A stretch of DNA of 64,000 nt from Cristatella mucedo (GCA_009760855.2 WPIO01000375.1:1-64000); one strand, 5' to 3'; numbered from the stretch's first letter, positions 22,072 to 33,545 are shown. The notes: generated by a model not told the origin, from the letters alone. Numbers and translations are program-made.

Positions 22072-24809
22072 GTACGTATTTAGCCGCTCGGCAGCTGCTC
22101 AGTCGCTTTGGCGAAAGCGACTTAATGTCGACGTGTTGATGCTTGCTTACCGTGTGTGCAGTCGCCCTCCCGACGCCCACCTGGACGAGTGTTAATGTCG
22201 AGTTCCCCCTACTCGTGCAACATCTCCTCAATAGAGCAGAGCAGAGCAGCCAGTCACCCTTCCCCAGACCACGAAACCGAAGAAGGTACAGCGTACACGG
22301 GTAGTGGCTGGCACAATATCACTTACCGCGTCAGCAAACATGAGTGAAGTGCTGAAGCTGCTGCATCTACCGCTCCTGCGCTGTCTTTTGCTTCCTAGAA
22401 CTCCTTTTGTTTGGTTTCGCGAAAAGTGTGCAGCTCAAAAGCCCTCGCTGGGAGCTAATTGAGGTGATTCGAGGTATCTGACGTCTGGAGGATGTAGGTG
22501 CTAAAATAACGCCGAACCTCAGCGGCAGCGGCAGTGGTACATTGATGGGAGACCATTACAGCCGCTTTCGGCTGGCACGGCTGCTTTAAATGTGTCTCCC
22601 GTTTGCTTCAAAGTATGACGAATGAAATGCAAGTAAAGTTTTGCAGTGGCCTAATTATGTGCGTCACACTTGGACTAAGACATCCGTATTGAATCGTGCC
22701 TGTATGGTCACGCATTGTCGCTCCTGTGACACCGTGGTCCAGCTGTCACTTCCGGACAAGTAGGATTGGTTCACTACTTCCAGTGGCCTTAAAGCAGATT
22801 CACGGCGAGGCGGAAAATGTTCTGCGCTTGACTTAAAAGGGTATATACTATTTAAGCAGGTAATTTGAGTTATTTAGGTAAACAAGATAGGGTACAGATT
22901 AAAAAAATTCCAATTTTTGCAAACCAACAGGGTGGGAATCGGGCACGATCCCTTTGGAGTCAACTACGCATGGCCGCCGGCTCCTCCTTCGGCCGACCCT
23001 TAACCCGAGCGCCATTATTCGGCGGCCTCATGCCCAGCATCAGCCAACGCGGACACCAATCAAGGGCAAGCCGACAGGTAGGGCCGAAACCCCAGAGCCG
23101 ACGGCCAGCCCAGCCATTTGACTCGACAGAACCAGCCCTTGACCCCTGACCGTTGCCCTCGGATGGCCATTCAGCCTGTCGGCCCGGTTTCGGAGCCTAG
23201 CTGTCGCAGGCCAGAGGTCTGCCTGTAGGATCGTTGCTGGCCTCCAGCAGAAGCTGGCCCAGTCCCTATCCCCCTCGTATGCGAGAGCGGCCGACCAGAA
23301 AGCAGCAAACCAGGAAACCGTTTCGCCATGAGTGCTCAGATTCGCACTGGGCAGGTGCCCACCCAACTGGGGCTCCACTGGCTCTCGTAAATGCTGACTT
23401 TTGAAAGGGCCCCCAAAAAGCTGACTATTCTTTAGTAATTGGTGTGCAGTTCTCAATTGCTAATGAAGTATAGGAGTTAGCAGCCGCGAGCTGGCTACAT
23501 TTAAGAGCTTCGTTTCCTGTACGAAAACGAAAAGTGGGATGGGCTATAAACTGGCTACATGGCGATCGATCTTTCGGATTTAATCGTAAATTACGAGAGT
23601 TAGCACGAGATTAACGATTAAGATTAAGATTAGCGAGAAGTAGTGAGATCGGCACTAGGCTGGCCATACTGCGACTGATCTTTCGGATTCAATCGTAAAT
23701 CTGTGATCTAGTTCGGCAACTCGACTGCATGACGCACGGTCCACAATAGTTCTGCGTTTCCTGGGTTCGCATCCTGCCGGTGGCCTATGCGAGCGAACGA
23801 GTCCAGTCCTTGAGGTTCGATGATTGGACGGACATTTAGCAAGCCTGTCATCTGCCGAGTACTTCGCGGCGTTAACTTGGTCTTAAATTGCTAACCATCT
23901 GTAACGTGCCTCCTGAGCGGATGGTGCAAGCTCAGTGAGTCTCGTTCGTTTAAATATCTTAAGAGACGGATTGACTCTGGCGGACTTTGACCCGATCGAA
24001 GTTCAGGTCAGTCTGATCACCTGTATTAAGTTAATGGAGGTCGTGAACCTGGTAGACGGCCAGGAGCTTAGACCGCCAGCATGATTGACCGGATGGAAGG
24101 CGACTAGATGGGATTAGCTTGCATTTAAAGTTGGTTCTCAAAATGTTAACTCGAAATAAGCGGCCAAGAGCCGTCGAGGTACACGTATTAGGAGTCCGTA
24201 GCTGTCGCACCCTGCTCAAGCCAATCCATGATCTCAGTGCAAAGATTTTTAAACGAGTTTTATGATTTGATTTTATTCTTGTACAGCATTAGTATTTCGG
24301 TTCCATAGTATTGCAGTGTCTTGAAGTATTTGCACTTTCTCTTTTGCCTAATCAACTTTTTTTCGAAGACTCCGACAGCCTGCGTTTGTGCCCAGCCATT
24401 GACAATTGTATATGGCAGGCCTCAGTAGCGTAACTGCGACCTTGGCATTGAGATCAGAAAGCCGTATATGAGGTTGAAGAGCCGCAGTCGGATGGGGCAG
24501 CCTTTCAATACAGCACCACATGCAATTTGCCATGCACAAATAAACAGTCCAATCCATTGACTCTCCCACTCCTGAACATCATGCGTTCAGAAATTCCACG
24601 ACTCGTCGACAGACTTGGTAGAATGAAACGTTGATATTGCAACATTTTGAGCTCAGTGTGACTGGTTTACTAGAGAACTCAGAATTACTGACCGATACAA
24701 CTTAGTATGCTGCTGAACAGTTGCTGTCGAAAGCGAAATGATACAATTTTAATTACTTGATATCCAGGTAAGTGAGTATGCCTTTACCGTCAAGCAGCGC
24801 ATCGACTAC

Positions 24810-25510
24810 ATGGTTTTATCACTCATATTTACGTCCGTTGATTCTCTCGATACTGCCTACCTATCAAAACAACTTCTCAACCAGGAAAAGCCTTTTACCT
24901 CCAGCTCTTCCGACTTAAGTCGTTCAGCAGCCTCGAAATTATGCTCAAATCCTTCGGAGACCGTACCTTTAGTTCATTTGCTCCTAAAGCCAGTAAAGCA
25001 CTCAAGGCTGATGTCACGACATCCTGCAATTTAAAATTAAAAACGAGCTAAAAACGCAGCTGCTCATCGCTGCATTAGCTGAGTCTGTGTGAATGGACTG
25101 ACGTTTGTGCCCTTATGGGTGCCGAATCCTGCATGCTATCGTTCACAATATTGACACACTTCCCTGGATGACAAGGACGAGGCTGTTTCAGATTGAACCA
25201 GCAATATTTAGATAGCTAAGCACACTGTCAATATTGTAAAGCCTGAAACTCGTTACCAACCCACGTAGCAACGTCCCTTGAAATGACGGCTTTTAAAAAG
25301 AAGCTTAAAACGCATCTGTTTATTACAGCATTTAGTGATTGGTCCGCGTGATTCGTCCTTCGTGTGCATATGCCTGCTTACACTGTGCTTGCTGCTTGCA
25401 AACGTGACCACCAACCATTTTTAATGCTTTCCATACACCAAGCATTTGTAAAGTGCGTAGAACGATATTCAGTGCTCTGAGGGCACTATAAAAATGCACT
25501 ATTATTATTC
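24810..25510 (+). mobile_element. Degenerate CR1/L2-group LINE 3' region
   Basis: Weak matches to the LINE 3' half: SFGDRAFSSYAP-like sequence around 24950-25010, AAGCTTAAAACGCATCTGTT at 25301 and the tail TTTGTAAAGTGCGTAGA with (ATT)n at 25446-25510. Two overlapping old copies are likely. Confidence 0.65.
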
Positions 25511-25759
25511 ATTTAATAGCTGCATAATAATTGTATATGAAGTTACGGCGTTGGAGCTTTAATTGGTCATCGAAAGGTAGAAGAAACCTTGTCTAAAATT
25601 CCTGGCTACGCACCTAGCCCATTGGATTGTTTGCCTGCACCCACCCCGGCCTGGTGACAGTAACACCTTCATTCTTCGCTTTTGACCTCGTGCTCTCGGT
25701 CGTTTGTCACGACTATCCGGTTTATTTATTCACCCTATTTAAGTCCATGAACTATACAC

Positions 25760-25760
25760 A

Positions 25761-25821
<61 letters not shown>
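25760..25821. repeat. (TA)n microsatellite, about 30 units
   Basis: Pure TA run. Confidence 0.95.
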
Positions 25822-25822
<1 letters not shown>

Positions 25823-26522
25823 CCTCCGACTTACTAAACAAATAGAGACTGAGAACATATCATAAGTAGAGTTTCCATGAGTTGAAAATGGTACATGATA
25901 GGTTCTCCTAGGGTGAATAAGACGTAGACAGCAAAACAAATTATTTTTGTTTAGAAATACACAACTGATAATAAATAAAAAGGAAACAGTATTTAAGATT
26001 ATATTTAAATGGCATACTTCTGAGTATGTTTTGGCATACAGAAACTCGTAGTTGTACATTTAGTACTCTTGGGTATGGAGAGTGAGAAGTAGTTAGAAGA
26101 TTTTGCTGGAGCATTAACTACCTCTTCGTTCAAAACCCTCGTGACTGGCATGTGGCTGAGGTGAATCAACCGCTTTGCTAGTGGAGTTGGGATTAAAAAT
26201 TCGCTTTAATTTTGATGAAATAAGAATTGAGCTGTGATTTCAGTGTTTGTACCCACACTGTATAGCTGTCGGACATCGTTTCCTCCCTACTGTTTGCTGC
26301 ATTGTCAAATCAACTGACAGCATGCGGATTTGAAAGTTTCTTGGGTGCATTTTAATTTTTGGAATTATTTTCGCGTGACCATGGCCAAGTTCGCATCTCT
26401 AGTTTTTCTTAAGTTGAGGGCTGACTGTTTAGAAACACACAGACACAGACACAGACACAGACGGACACATTCACACAGAGACAAACACACAGATACATAA
26501 GTATATATAATGAAATTTTCCT

Positions 26523-26523
<1 letters not shown>

Positions 26524-26564
<41 letters not shown>
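26524..26564. repeat. (CT)n microsatellite
   Basis: Simple repeat; further CT and GT/GC runs at 26815-26840 and 26843-26900. Confidence 0.9.
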
Positions 26565-26568
<4 letters not shown>

Positions 26569-26842
26569 CCTGTCTCCCCTTTCTCTCTATTGCTCTCTCT
26601 TTTTCCACATGCTGATCTCCAATCTCCATCTATGTCTCGCAACTCTCTTTCCTATCTTCCACATTTCTTTCATGAGCTCACCTGCATCTCATCTGCCTTT
26701 CTTATTTCTTCCGTCGGGCTCACTAACTTCTTAATCTGTTTCTCTCACACTCATCTCTATCTTGCTCATGCGTAGATGAACATACCATCTCTCTCACCTC
26801 ATCTCATCTTATCACTCTCTCTCTCTCTCTCTCTCATAGCCT

Positions 26843-26902
26843 ATGTGTGCGTGTGTGCGCGTGTGCGTGCGTGCGCGTGTGCGTGCGTGCGCGTGTGCAT
26901 GT
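26843..26902. repeat. (GT)/(GC) alternating purine-pyrimidine tract
   Basis: TGTGTGCGTGTGTGCGCG type run, a potential Z-DNA former. Confidence 0.85.
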
Positions 26903-26949
26903 ATGGAGTTACTTCCTCTCTACATGGATTGTGTAAAGCTTAAGTTAAA

Positions 26950-27115
26950 GGTTTGCTGATTCAACAGCCTCGTTTATATAGCGGAAGAGGTGCCTGAACG
27001 GCTATCACCCCACCCTCCCCCCTGCTCGAAGTGGGCAATAAAAGATCTATCACTGCAAGACTCGAACCTGCCACGTGGGTCGTAAAGAGGAAGCACCTTA
27101 GCCCAGGGCTAAGAG
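26950..27115 (-). mobile_element. SINE-B copy, diverged
   Basis: Reverse strand: TTCAACAGCCTCGTTTATAT, GGCTATCACC, CACTGCAAGACTCGAACCTG and GCACCTTAGCCCAGGGCTAA. The head differs from most copies, suggesting a subfamily. Confidence 0.7.
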
Positions 27116-27244
27116 CTAAATGTAGCCAAGAAGTGGATTTGGTCTCAGGTCACCGACAAAGGCAGACCGTATCGCTGCAACTCGGGAATCTACTCTAATT
27201 AGGGAATATACATACGGTGGGTAAGCGTCCTATCAGGCAGAGCA

Positions 27245-27346
27245 GCTGGATTGGGCTGGAGCACTGATGCGTGGCATTGCTGGATTGGGCTGGAGCACTG
27301 ATGCGTGGCATTGCTGGATTAGGCTGGAGCACTGATGAGTGGCATT
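27245..27346. repeat. 34-bp tandem repeat, three copies
   Basis: Three consecutive units beginning GCTGGATT and ending GGCATT. The third differs from the others by about two bases. In the last VAMP intron. Confidence 0.95.
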
Positions 27347-27564
27347 GTAATGCCACGACGTAATGTCGTATGATCATAAGACTGGAAAAAAAGGGTCTCA
27401 AAGCTCTGTAGTGGAGCGAGAACCCACTGCAGCTGACCTAGCAACGTCATTGCCGCTCGACGCCCGCCAGGCCTAACTCGATACGCGTTAGCATACCTAG
27501 CAGACGTTCCTGCAGCTGGCGAGCCTACCGAAGAGAACGACAAAATCAACAGGTGGACTGACAA

Positions 27565-27672
27565 AACAGCTTCATTTATGAAGCAGCACCGGAACCTTTA
27601 GGAGCGTTTAGCCTACTTTCATAAAAACAGCAGAGGATTGCCTGCTGTAGGAACGCGACCGGGGTCATAGAG
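27565..27672 (-). mobile_element. Possible diverged SINE-B
   Basis: ACAGCTTCATTTATGAAGCAG, GATTGCCTGCTGTAGGAACG and GACCGGGGTCAT follow the SINE-B order on the reverse strand, with many changes. Confidence 0.4.
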
Positions 27673-27859
27673 TTTTTGCACATTGCATTGGGCTGAGATG
27701 TCCTTGTCGCACAGCCCACTAATACTGTTATCGAGCAAAACACAGGGTCGATGCTCGTTAATCAACAGGCAGTCAAAGGTCAAAGGCAGCTACGAGCAGA
27801 CCTTTACACGTCATTTACACGTCGTTGAGAGGTGTGCTTGTCAACTTTTAATCGGCGCA

Positions 27860-27972
27860 TCGCATGCACGGCCGCTGGATCGCCGCATGCACGGCCGCTG
27901 GATCGCCGCATGCACGGCCGCTGGATCGCCGCATGCACGGCCGCTGGATTGCCGCATGCACGGCCGCTGGAT
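27860..27972. repeat. 23-bp tandem repeat, five copies, beside VAMP exon 7
   Basis: Units start GCATGCACGGCCGCTGGAT and continue with four more bases (ygcc); copies are almost identical. Each holds the palindromes GCATGC and CGGCCG. The array ends about 40 bp before the acceptor of the terminal VAMP exon. Confidence 0.95.
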
Positions 27973-28014
27973 CTTCTCGAGGCACCAGCAATGTCTTGTT
28001 TACTTGCCTTGCAG

Positions 28015-28246
28015 TGTGGGTAATCATCAGAAGCAAGGCTCTGAGTCTGGCGACAGCACAGCCAGCACGCTGATGGTCAGCGATCCCGAAGGAAGAAATC
28101 TGCAGCCCCAGCAGCAGCACCAGGAGCAACAGCTTCCGCAGCAGCTGCCCCAGCCAGTGAACATAAATGCTGGAGCACACGGTAGCGCAAAAAGGAGCAT
28201 GAAACAGCGCTTCCAGGCTCTCAGGTCATCTTACACAGCAATCTGA
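28015..28246 (+). CDS. VAMP2: VAMP terminal exon 7: luminal tail, two frames
   Basis: The acceptor is ttgccttgcag at 28014. After the microexon the frame is open for 76 codons to TGA at 28244-28246: GNHQKQGSESGDSTAS, then a Gln/Pro-rich stretch (QPQQQHQEQQLPQQLPQP) and a basic end (KRSMKQRFQALRSSYTAI). Directly after an anchor exon the frame is W-V-I-I-R-S-K then ALSLATAQPAR with TGA at 28071-28073. Drosophila n-Syb also carries a long Gln/Pro-rich luminal tail, so a long tail is plausible; most vertebrate VAMPs have only a few residues. The 76-codon open frame and correct phase favour the long version as a real product. Confidence 0.75.
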
Positions 28247-31200
28247 CAAATCTATTTATGGACACAACTACCGTCAACTAGCCAGTCGACAGATCAGCCA
28301 AGCAGGCGCCACTGTAGAACGACCAACCCAAACAAGCACTGGGGGTGCTGCTGTAAACAGAACCTGGGTCACTCTAGCCCCAGGTTTCGCACAAGTTTGC
28401 ATGCTGCCACCGTGCTCATGCATTTCTCGTAGCATTCACCAATGAGATCAGAGGAGCCGATGAAAAAGCCTGCGGCCGAGACGCTCTGTCAAATCTCTTG
28501 TTGTCTACTCCCCTTGTGCTGCCTCGTTGTCACGGCCTGCGCTGCAAATCATTCGGTGCCGGTTACTCATGCTCGCTTATTCCAGCCGGTCTGTACGAAA
28601 TCACACATCAATAGAGACGGTTTGCTATGCTTTTCAGCTACCGTCCTGCAAAATCAGAGCGCTTTACGCCTCGAGGTGGACGTCGCACTTATCGTACGAG
28701 CGCAGGTGCATTGTGTTGACTGTCAGCGCGCCATCAAATACATTCGTGTCATACGATAGCAGCGTATCAGACTAAGCCATTTAAAGATAGCAATAATTAA
28801 TTTGCCTAGTGCCCTAAGTGAACTTAATCGCTATCTAGGGGCTGTACATATGAGGCTGGGGCTTAGTAAGCACACGACCTCGGGCGGTAAAGATGACCGT
28901 TTTTATCCTGGGTTAATGCAAGGCAGCATCAGCTCTACAGCACTACGAGCTGAGTTCAAGCGAAGGTATCAGCCGAGATTTTTCGTGATCCATTGTGTAG
29001 CACGGCCAAGCTAAGTGAACCGTCTGCCATAGCTCCTTCACCCTACCGTAGCTTACGACTTGCCTGCCCGGCATGCAGCACCAGAACTTCTGCTGGAGCC
29101 AACTTCGGCCTGCTGCAGGGGCGGGTAGGATGTACGAGAGATCTCTGCTGCTGGATGGAGAGTAGCTCAAGCAATCTCTGCCGAGCTGCCAGCTCGTGCC
29201 CCCTTTAGGCAGCAGCAGTCTGCTCGGGCAAGGTCAAAGTTTTGCTTTACCTTCCGAGGGCCTGCATGTGTCTCCCTGTCGGCAACTCCACAGAACTACC
29301 GTGAAGCCGAAGTGGGTGCTAGGCTAGCGAGTTTTCCATAGGCCGCTGAGAGCCTATACGGTAGGGTCTCACTGCCCTAGACGAATTCCGGTCTATGTCG
29401 ACGGTCTGCCAACATGCTCTCCTGCATTCGCGGCTGTGTCGCAAACGCGAATGTCTGCAGCGGTGCTTGCATGCTGACACGTGTATACCCTACAACTCAT
29501 GCATGCGAAAGCATCGACGTTAGCAATCAATTTGACCTATCGGATCGTGGCTAGAGCCGCACAGATGACCGGGCTGCAGCAAGCAAGAGACAAATTCCGG
29601 ATACTGGTCACAATCCAAACGTCTAGCTCGACTGACTGAAGCACAAATGCATGCATCGACAAGTGGGTCTTGGAAAAGGACCGTCCTACATGCACCAGGA
29701 TGGGAGTCATCTCCTTGCATAATGCACAAATGAAGTAAGTCCACAAGAAAGCCAAGCCATTCGGCTATTGTCTCGAAGGTATGCCTGGCATTAGCCCGAT
29801 GACCGGAAGCACAGACCGGAAGCTGCTACCGGCTTCGTACTCAGGGCTGTTGACTTGTCAAGTGACTAAGAGCAAGGTGCTTGTACCAAAGTGGCCGAAT
29901 GAAGAGGCCGTGTGCAAGCTTGTGCCATAAAAGCAGCGATATTGCTATAAGTATGCCACAGAGACTCCTGAACTAAATTCATTTACCACAGCCTTCCCAT
30001 GCATATATCTGGTGGTAGTCATTGCATACGCGTGGCAGATCCTTGCAAAGACGGCATCTCCAAGCACAAGCAGTAGAAATCACATGCATATGCAAACGAC
30101 ACGGCGACTGCAGCAGAGCAGGGCACCAATCAAGAATGCCCTTTAGCAATCAGTCCAGTCCACGCAAAGATAGATCCTTAGGGCAAGGCACGACTTCACG
30201 CACAGGGCACTCCAACTGTTTAAAAAAAACGTGAAAGTTGGCATTAAGTCAGAGTGGTTTTCGTGGCATATTTGATACCAAACCACTCGCATCTCACGGG
30301 CAAGGCAATAGTGAAAAAATTAAGTTAGGTACTAATTGCTTAGATTGGCAGGAAAGGGGTGCCTGAGATGACAGCAGGAAGCCATAAGCTGCTTTGCTCA
30401 AGATTTGTGAGCAAAGGGGTCTACGGTGTTTGATTAATGAGAAAAACTTGTAGGCTACCTACCTTTAAGTGAAAGAAGTGAAGAGAACGATCGACTGTCC
30501 CGAGAAAACCTCAAGAGTACGGGATGGCTGAAACGAGTACAACAGTAACTTAAACCCGCAGGTGTGAAGGCGATGGGCAAGGTCACTGCCCATGGTCTCA
30601 GTAAGAACTTTGGCAGTGTAGTGTCCAATAAATGGAGGCCACTGCATCTTCTTTGGTAAAGGAAACGTCTGGTAAATTTCTGGAGAAGGGCATGTTGAAC
30701 TGCACACGACCAGAAGCCACTGCCTTCCTATTTACTCTAAAGCGTCAGGTCGTAACCCCACTCAGCTAGGTAAGTAGGTAGGTCCCAAACAAACAAAGCT
30801 GGATGAACTACAGCCAGAATGCCTGGCTGACTAGGACTACCCGTAACTAGTGCGCCGACACGGAAAATGCGCGAGCGTTATGCAGCCAAACACTTCACGA
30901 GCGCAGGCTGCACGAGATCAACAGCGTATTGTAGTGTATTCCACGACAATAACCTGGAGCATTATCCTCCAGGAGAACTTACATGCCCGAAAAATATGAC
31001 GCAAAAACTACATCGTAAGAATCAAGTTGTACTACAGATGATTTCCCAAATAGCTAGGCACAGCAGTGCTGCAACACGCCACGCCGGCACGGCCGATAAT
31101 AAAGCGAGTGCCAGCAGCAGCAACGGTCCGCGCACAGGCAAAGGTCCACAGCCGCGCAGGGCTACCGGTGCACCGAACGGTCGCTCAGCACACGATGAAG

Positions 31201-31465
31201 TTTGCTCGACGTTGATCGATGCTCGACATAAAGGCGCTGACAATATGCTAACTGATGCCCAAACGACTTAGCCGCCAGTGCAGCGATCGACGTCATGCGA
31301 ATGACGAAAAGGCAGCTCGGCAAAAAACAGACGTCCAGCGGTTTCTCACTTTGCTCGAAGGCAGCTCCAGGCTCGGCTGCCCGATGCTGTGCACAAATTC
31401 CCCGGAGCACGGCGGCAGAGGGCCAAAGTGTGCACTGGGGGGTGGACGCTGGAGCAAGGCATGGA
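28247..31465. other. Convergent intergenic region with both 3' UTRs
   Basis: Between the stop codons of VAMP (+) and ARHGAP1 (-). Apart from a SINE-A remnant at 28797-28895 it is unique sequence with no recognised gene. No clear AATAAA was seen close after either stop; the first on + that I noticed is near 31098. Confidence 0.7.
28797..28895 (-). mobile_element. SINE-A copy, partial
   Basis: TAGTGCCCTAAGTGAACTTA, then CTATCTAGGGGCTGTACATATG and GCACACGACCTCGGGC on the reverse strand; the head is lost. Confidence 0.55.
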
Positions 31466-31633
31466 CTAGTCACAGAAAAGCAATGCGTGCTCTTGCAGCA
31501 GCAAGTCGGTGAAGGCGATGGTGTGTTGTATGGTCAGAAGAGAGGCTTGGCTGCGCGGCCAGAGCAGATTCGGAGCGAAAACGATGGCCAGGTTGCGCTC
31601 GGTCATCATGTTCACTGCACTGTTGCCAGCAAA
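31466..31633 (-). CDS. ARHGAP1: ARHGAP1 terminal exon: end of RhoGAP domain and stop
   Basis: The acceptor is ctgttctttcag; 55 codons then TAG at 31466-31468. It encodes FAGNSAVNMMTERNLAIVFA, then PNLLWPRSQASLLTIQ and HTIAFTDLLLQEHALLFCD. NLAIVFAPNLLW carries the conserved Asn of the GAP active site. The protein ends soon after the domain, as in human ARHGAP1. The 3' UTR continues leftwards; no clear poly(A) signal on the - strand was identified. Confidence 0.96.
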   Translation of the reverse strand, partial: FAGNSAVNMMTERNLAIVFAPNLLWPRSQASLLTIQHTIAFTDLLLQEHALLFCD

Positions 31634-32929
31634 CTGAAAGAACAGAATCAGACAGGGTGTCAAGCTGAACGTACCAATAGCTCAGCGTAATGCACTGCAT
31701 GCAAAGGCAGCATCTCGAGTTGCAGTATGGGCCAAAGAAAGTCTCCAGGCACGGTGACACCGCTGTGCTCCACAGGACGCGGGTATGACTGCCGGTATGG
31801 TCCGTAGCAAGCTTTTTGGCGCGTCGACTGCTGACAATGAAGGACACCATCCTGCTTGATTGCAAGCCACGCTATCTCGCGAGAAGGCACCATAACACTT
31901 AATAGAATCCAGCTGAAGGTGGTAACGGCAAGTTGACGGTAATGGAGAAGCAAACACCGATATAGGAGAGCAAAAACAGCTACAAGGGAGTGTCAGATGC
32001 CTGATAAATTGACAATCCTGAACTGACATGGAGTTCAATCATTCTAGCATCCACAGGGCTTCTTTGCCGCTTCTTTATTATCAATCGACTACAACTTGCA
32101 ATGGCGTAGCTGTGCGAGCTTCGCTGCTGCTGCTTTGGAGGGGAATCTTCATCGATAGGCTATCGCTAGATGGTTCCTCTGCAGGTTCTGCCAAGGTTCG
32201 AAACATTCATCTTCAAGCACACACGGCCACAGGCCAGAGATGTTTGGAAAATAATACAATTCGATTATACAGGTGGGAGTTCAAACAAGCTGCCGTATAA
32301 ACAATCATTTGAAGCACCTTGCGATACCACGGTCCAAGTCCTGAAGGGCCTAATGAAAGGAAAAGCGTTACACGAATCCAAAGGATTGTGCGATCAGAAA
32401 AATTGCAGGTTGACTTGAGGCTAGTGGCATGCATCAAAGCAATCCTGAGCAGCCAATGCCTGTATCCGAATCTAGCCAGGTCAGCGAGAGAATCCGAGAG
32501 AATCTGCTACCTTGCAGCATAACTCTTGCAGTCCTTGAGAAAATGGACAGCATAGTTCAGCCTGATCGTTGGCTAGCCCATGCAGGGACGGCTCCACAGT
32601 GCCTTGCATTCAATTGTCTTTTGAATACACGATCGGACTACAGTTCAATTTGATAGATATTCTTCTCTGAACGCTGTTCTGACTAACATGCAATCGTTAC
32701 TAAAGGTTCACACAACCGATAGGAAGCTCATCGGGTTGATCGTAGCGAGTGTCGGTCACGATCGGTCGGGCTAAGCTTTGCTTTATTTTTCTTGATACTG
32801 TTTGACCGAATTCAGTGAAATTCATGCCACTCTTCCCACATTTGCGTATAAAATGCAATCGTTATTTGAGCTTAGCACAGCTCAAGAGGTTTGATGTCAT
32901 GGGCAAAAGTCATCAGAGCAGCCTTTAAC

Positions 32930-33545
32930 GTATGGGATACCCCAAGGCATCTGTGCTTGGTTCATTTTTATTCTGGTATATTCTAGTGTATATTCTCCAC
33001 ATAGCAGATGATGAAATCACTAAGCAAGCACCATATATGCCTTTCGTTGTATGCAGATGACGCACAGCTCTGCACACAGGCATGCTTTCTAGCACTTACA
33101 ACTCTATTAGCTCCTTAGCAGCAAACATTGCTGACGTTTGCTTGATTGCAGTACATGTTTTAAGACTGAATGAGAATACAGCCAATTTCGTAATTATGAG
33201 CACATTACCGATAATCAGAAACCAGAAAGCCCGATCTGTAAACCGTGTGTGTCCAGGATATCTCACATAGCTTCAGATCAGACTCATCTTTCAAAAGGAT
33301 TCATCTCTATATGACCATATCAGCCCCAAAGACATGTCAGCCTACTTTCAGCTATGCTATAATTGCAATCCTTCGGGGGGGGGGCAGGCTTCGAGAACGA
33401 TGCCACAACTAAGACAGTCCCTGCATTCGTCAGATCCAGTTTTGATTTCTTTAAATCAATACTTGAAGGTCTTCTATGCTGCTCTATAAGAAAGTTACAG
33501 TGGCATACAACTCTATTGATACTACATACATATCCACAATACTAT
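32930..33545 (+). mobile_element. Old CR1/L2-group LINE fragment
   Basis: Degenerate RT: a GIPQG-like stretch at about 32935-32950 and YADDAQL at 33052-33075 (the catalytic YADD box), then AFVRSSFDFFKSILEGLLCC at 33426-33485. In ARHGAP1's last intron, antisense to it. Confidence 0.75.

Larger units (their letters stand above)
22072..28014 (+). other. Last VAMP intron
   Basis: 5.9 kb between microexon and terminal exon. Contains degenerate LINE at 24.8-25.5 kb, (TA)n, CT/GT repeats, a SINE-B and two minisatellites near its 3' end. An AG-flanked open stretch from 22162 (phase-compatible to a TAG near 22300) is a weak extra terminal-exon candidate. Confidence 0.55.
4105..28246 (+). other. VAMP2: Synaptobrevin/VAMP gene, overall model (start exon unresolved)
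   Basis: This is the gene model of a vesicle R-SNARE that pairs with syntaxin and SNAP-25-type Q-SNAREs to fuse vesicles with target membranes. Coding exons seen: 7434-7554, 9361-9439, 13339-13418, 17956-18007 (or 21605-21656), 22056-22071 and 28015-28246, all with AG/GT borders and matching phases. They give an N-terminal Ser/Ala/Gln-rich tail, a full R-SNARE motif, the juxtamembrane [10 protein letters not shown] and a C-terminal anchor. The length without exon 1 is about 129 residues (short tail) or 192 (long tail); vertebrate VAMP2 has 116. Exon 2 starts with one base that completes a codon, so exon 1 must end with two bases of a codon. Several ATG/donor pairs in the CpG-rich block at 4.1-4.85 kb fit that phase and none is convincing. 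The family call is certain; the paralogue (VAMP1/2/3 type) is inferred. Confidence 0.93.

Noticed and set aside
27683-28073. ORFs with MHGRWIAACTAAG repeats
   Set aside because: Produced by the 23-bp tandem array; only the part after 28014 is VAMP exon.
30867-31690. ORFs of about 130 codons on + near the ARHGAP1 stop
   Set aside because: They are antisense to the ARHGAP1 terminal exon and 3' UTR, with no recognisable domain.
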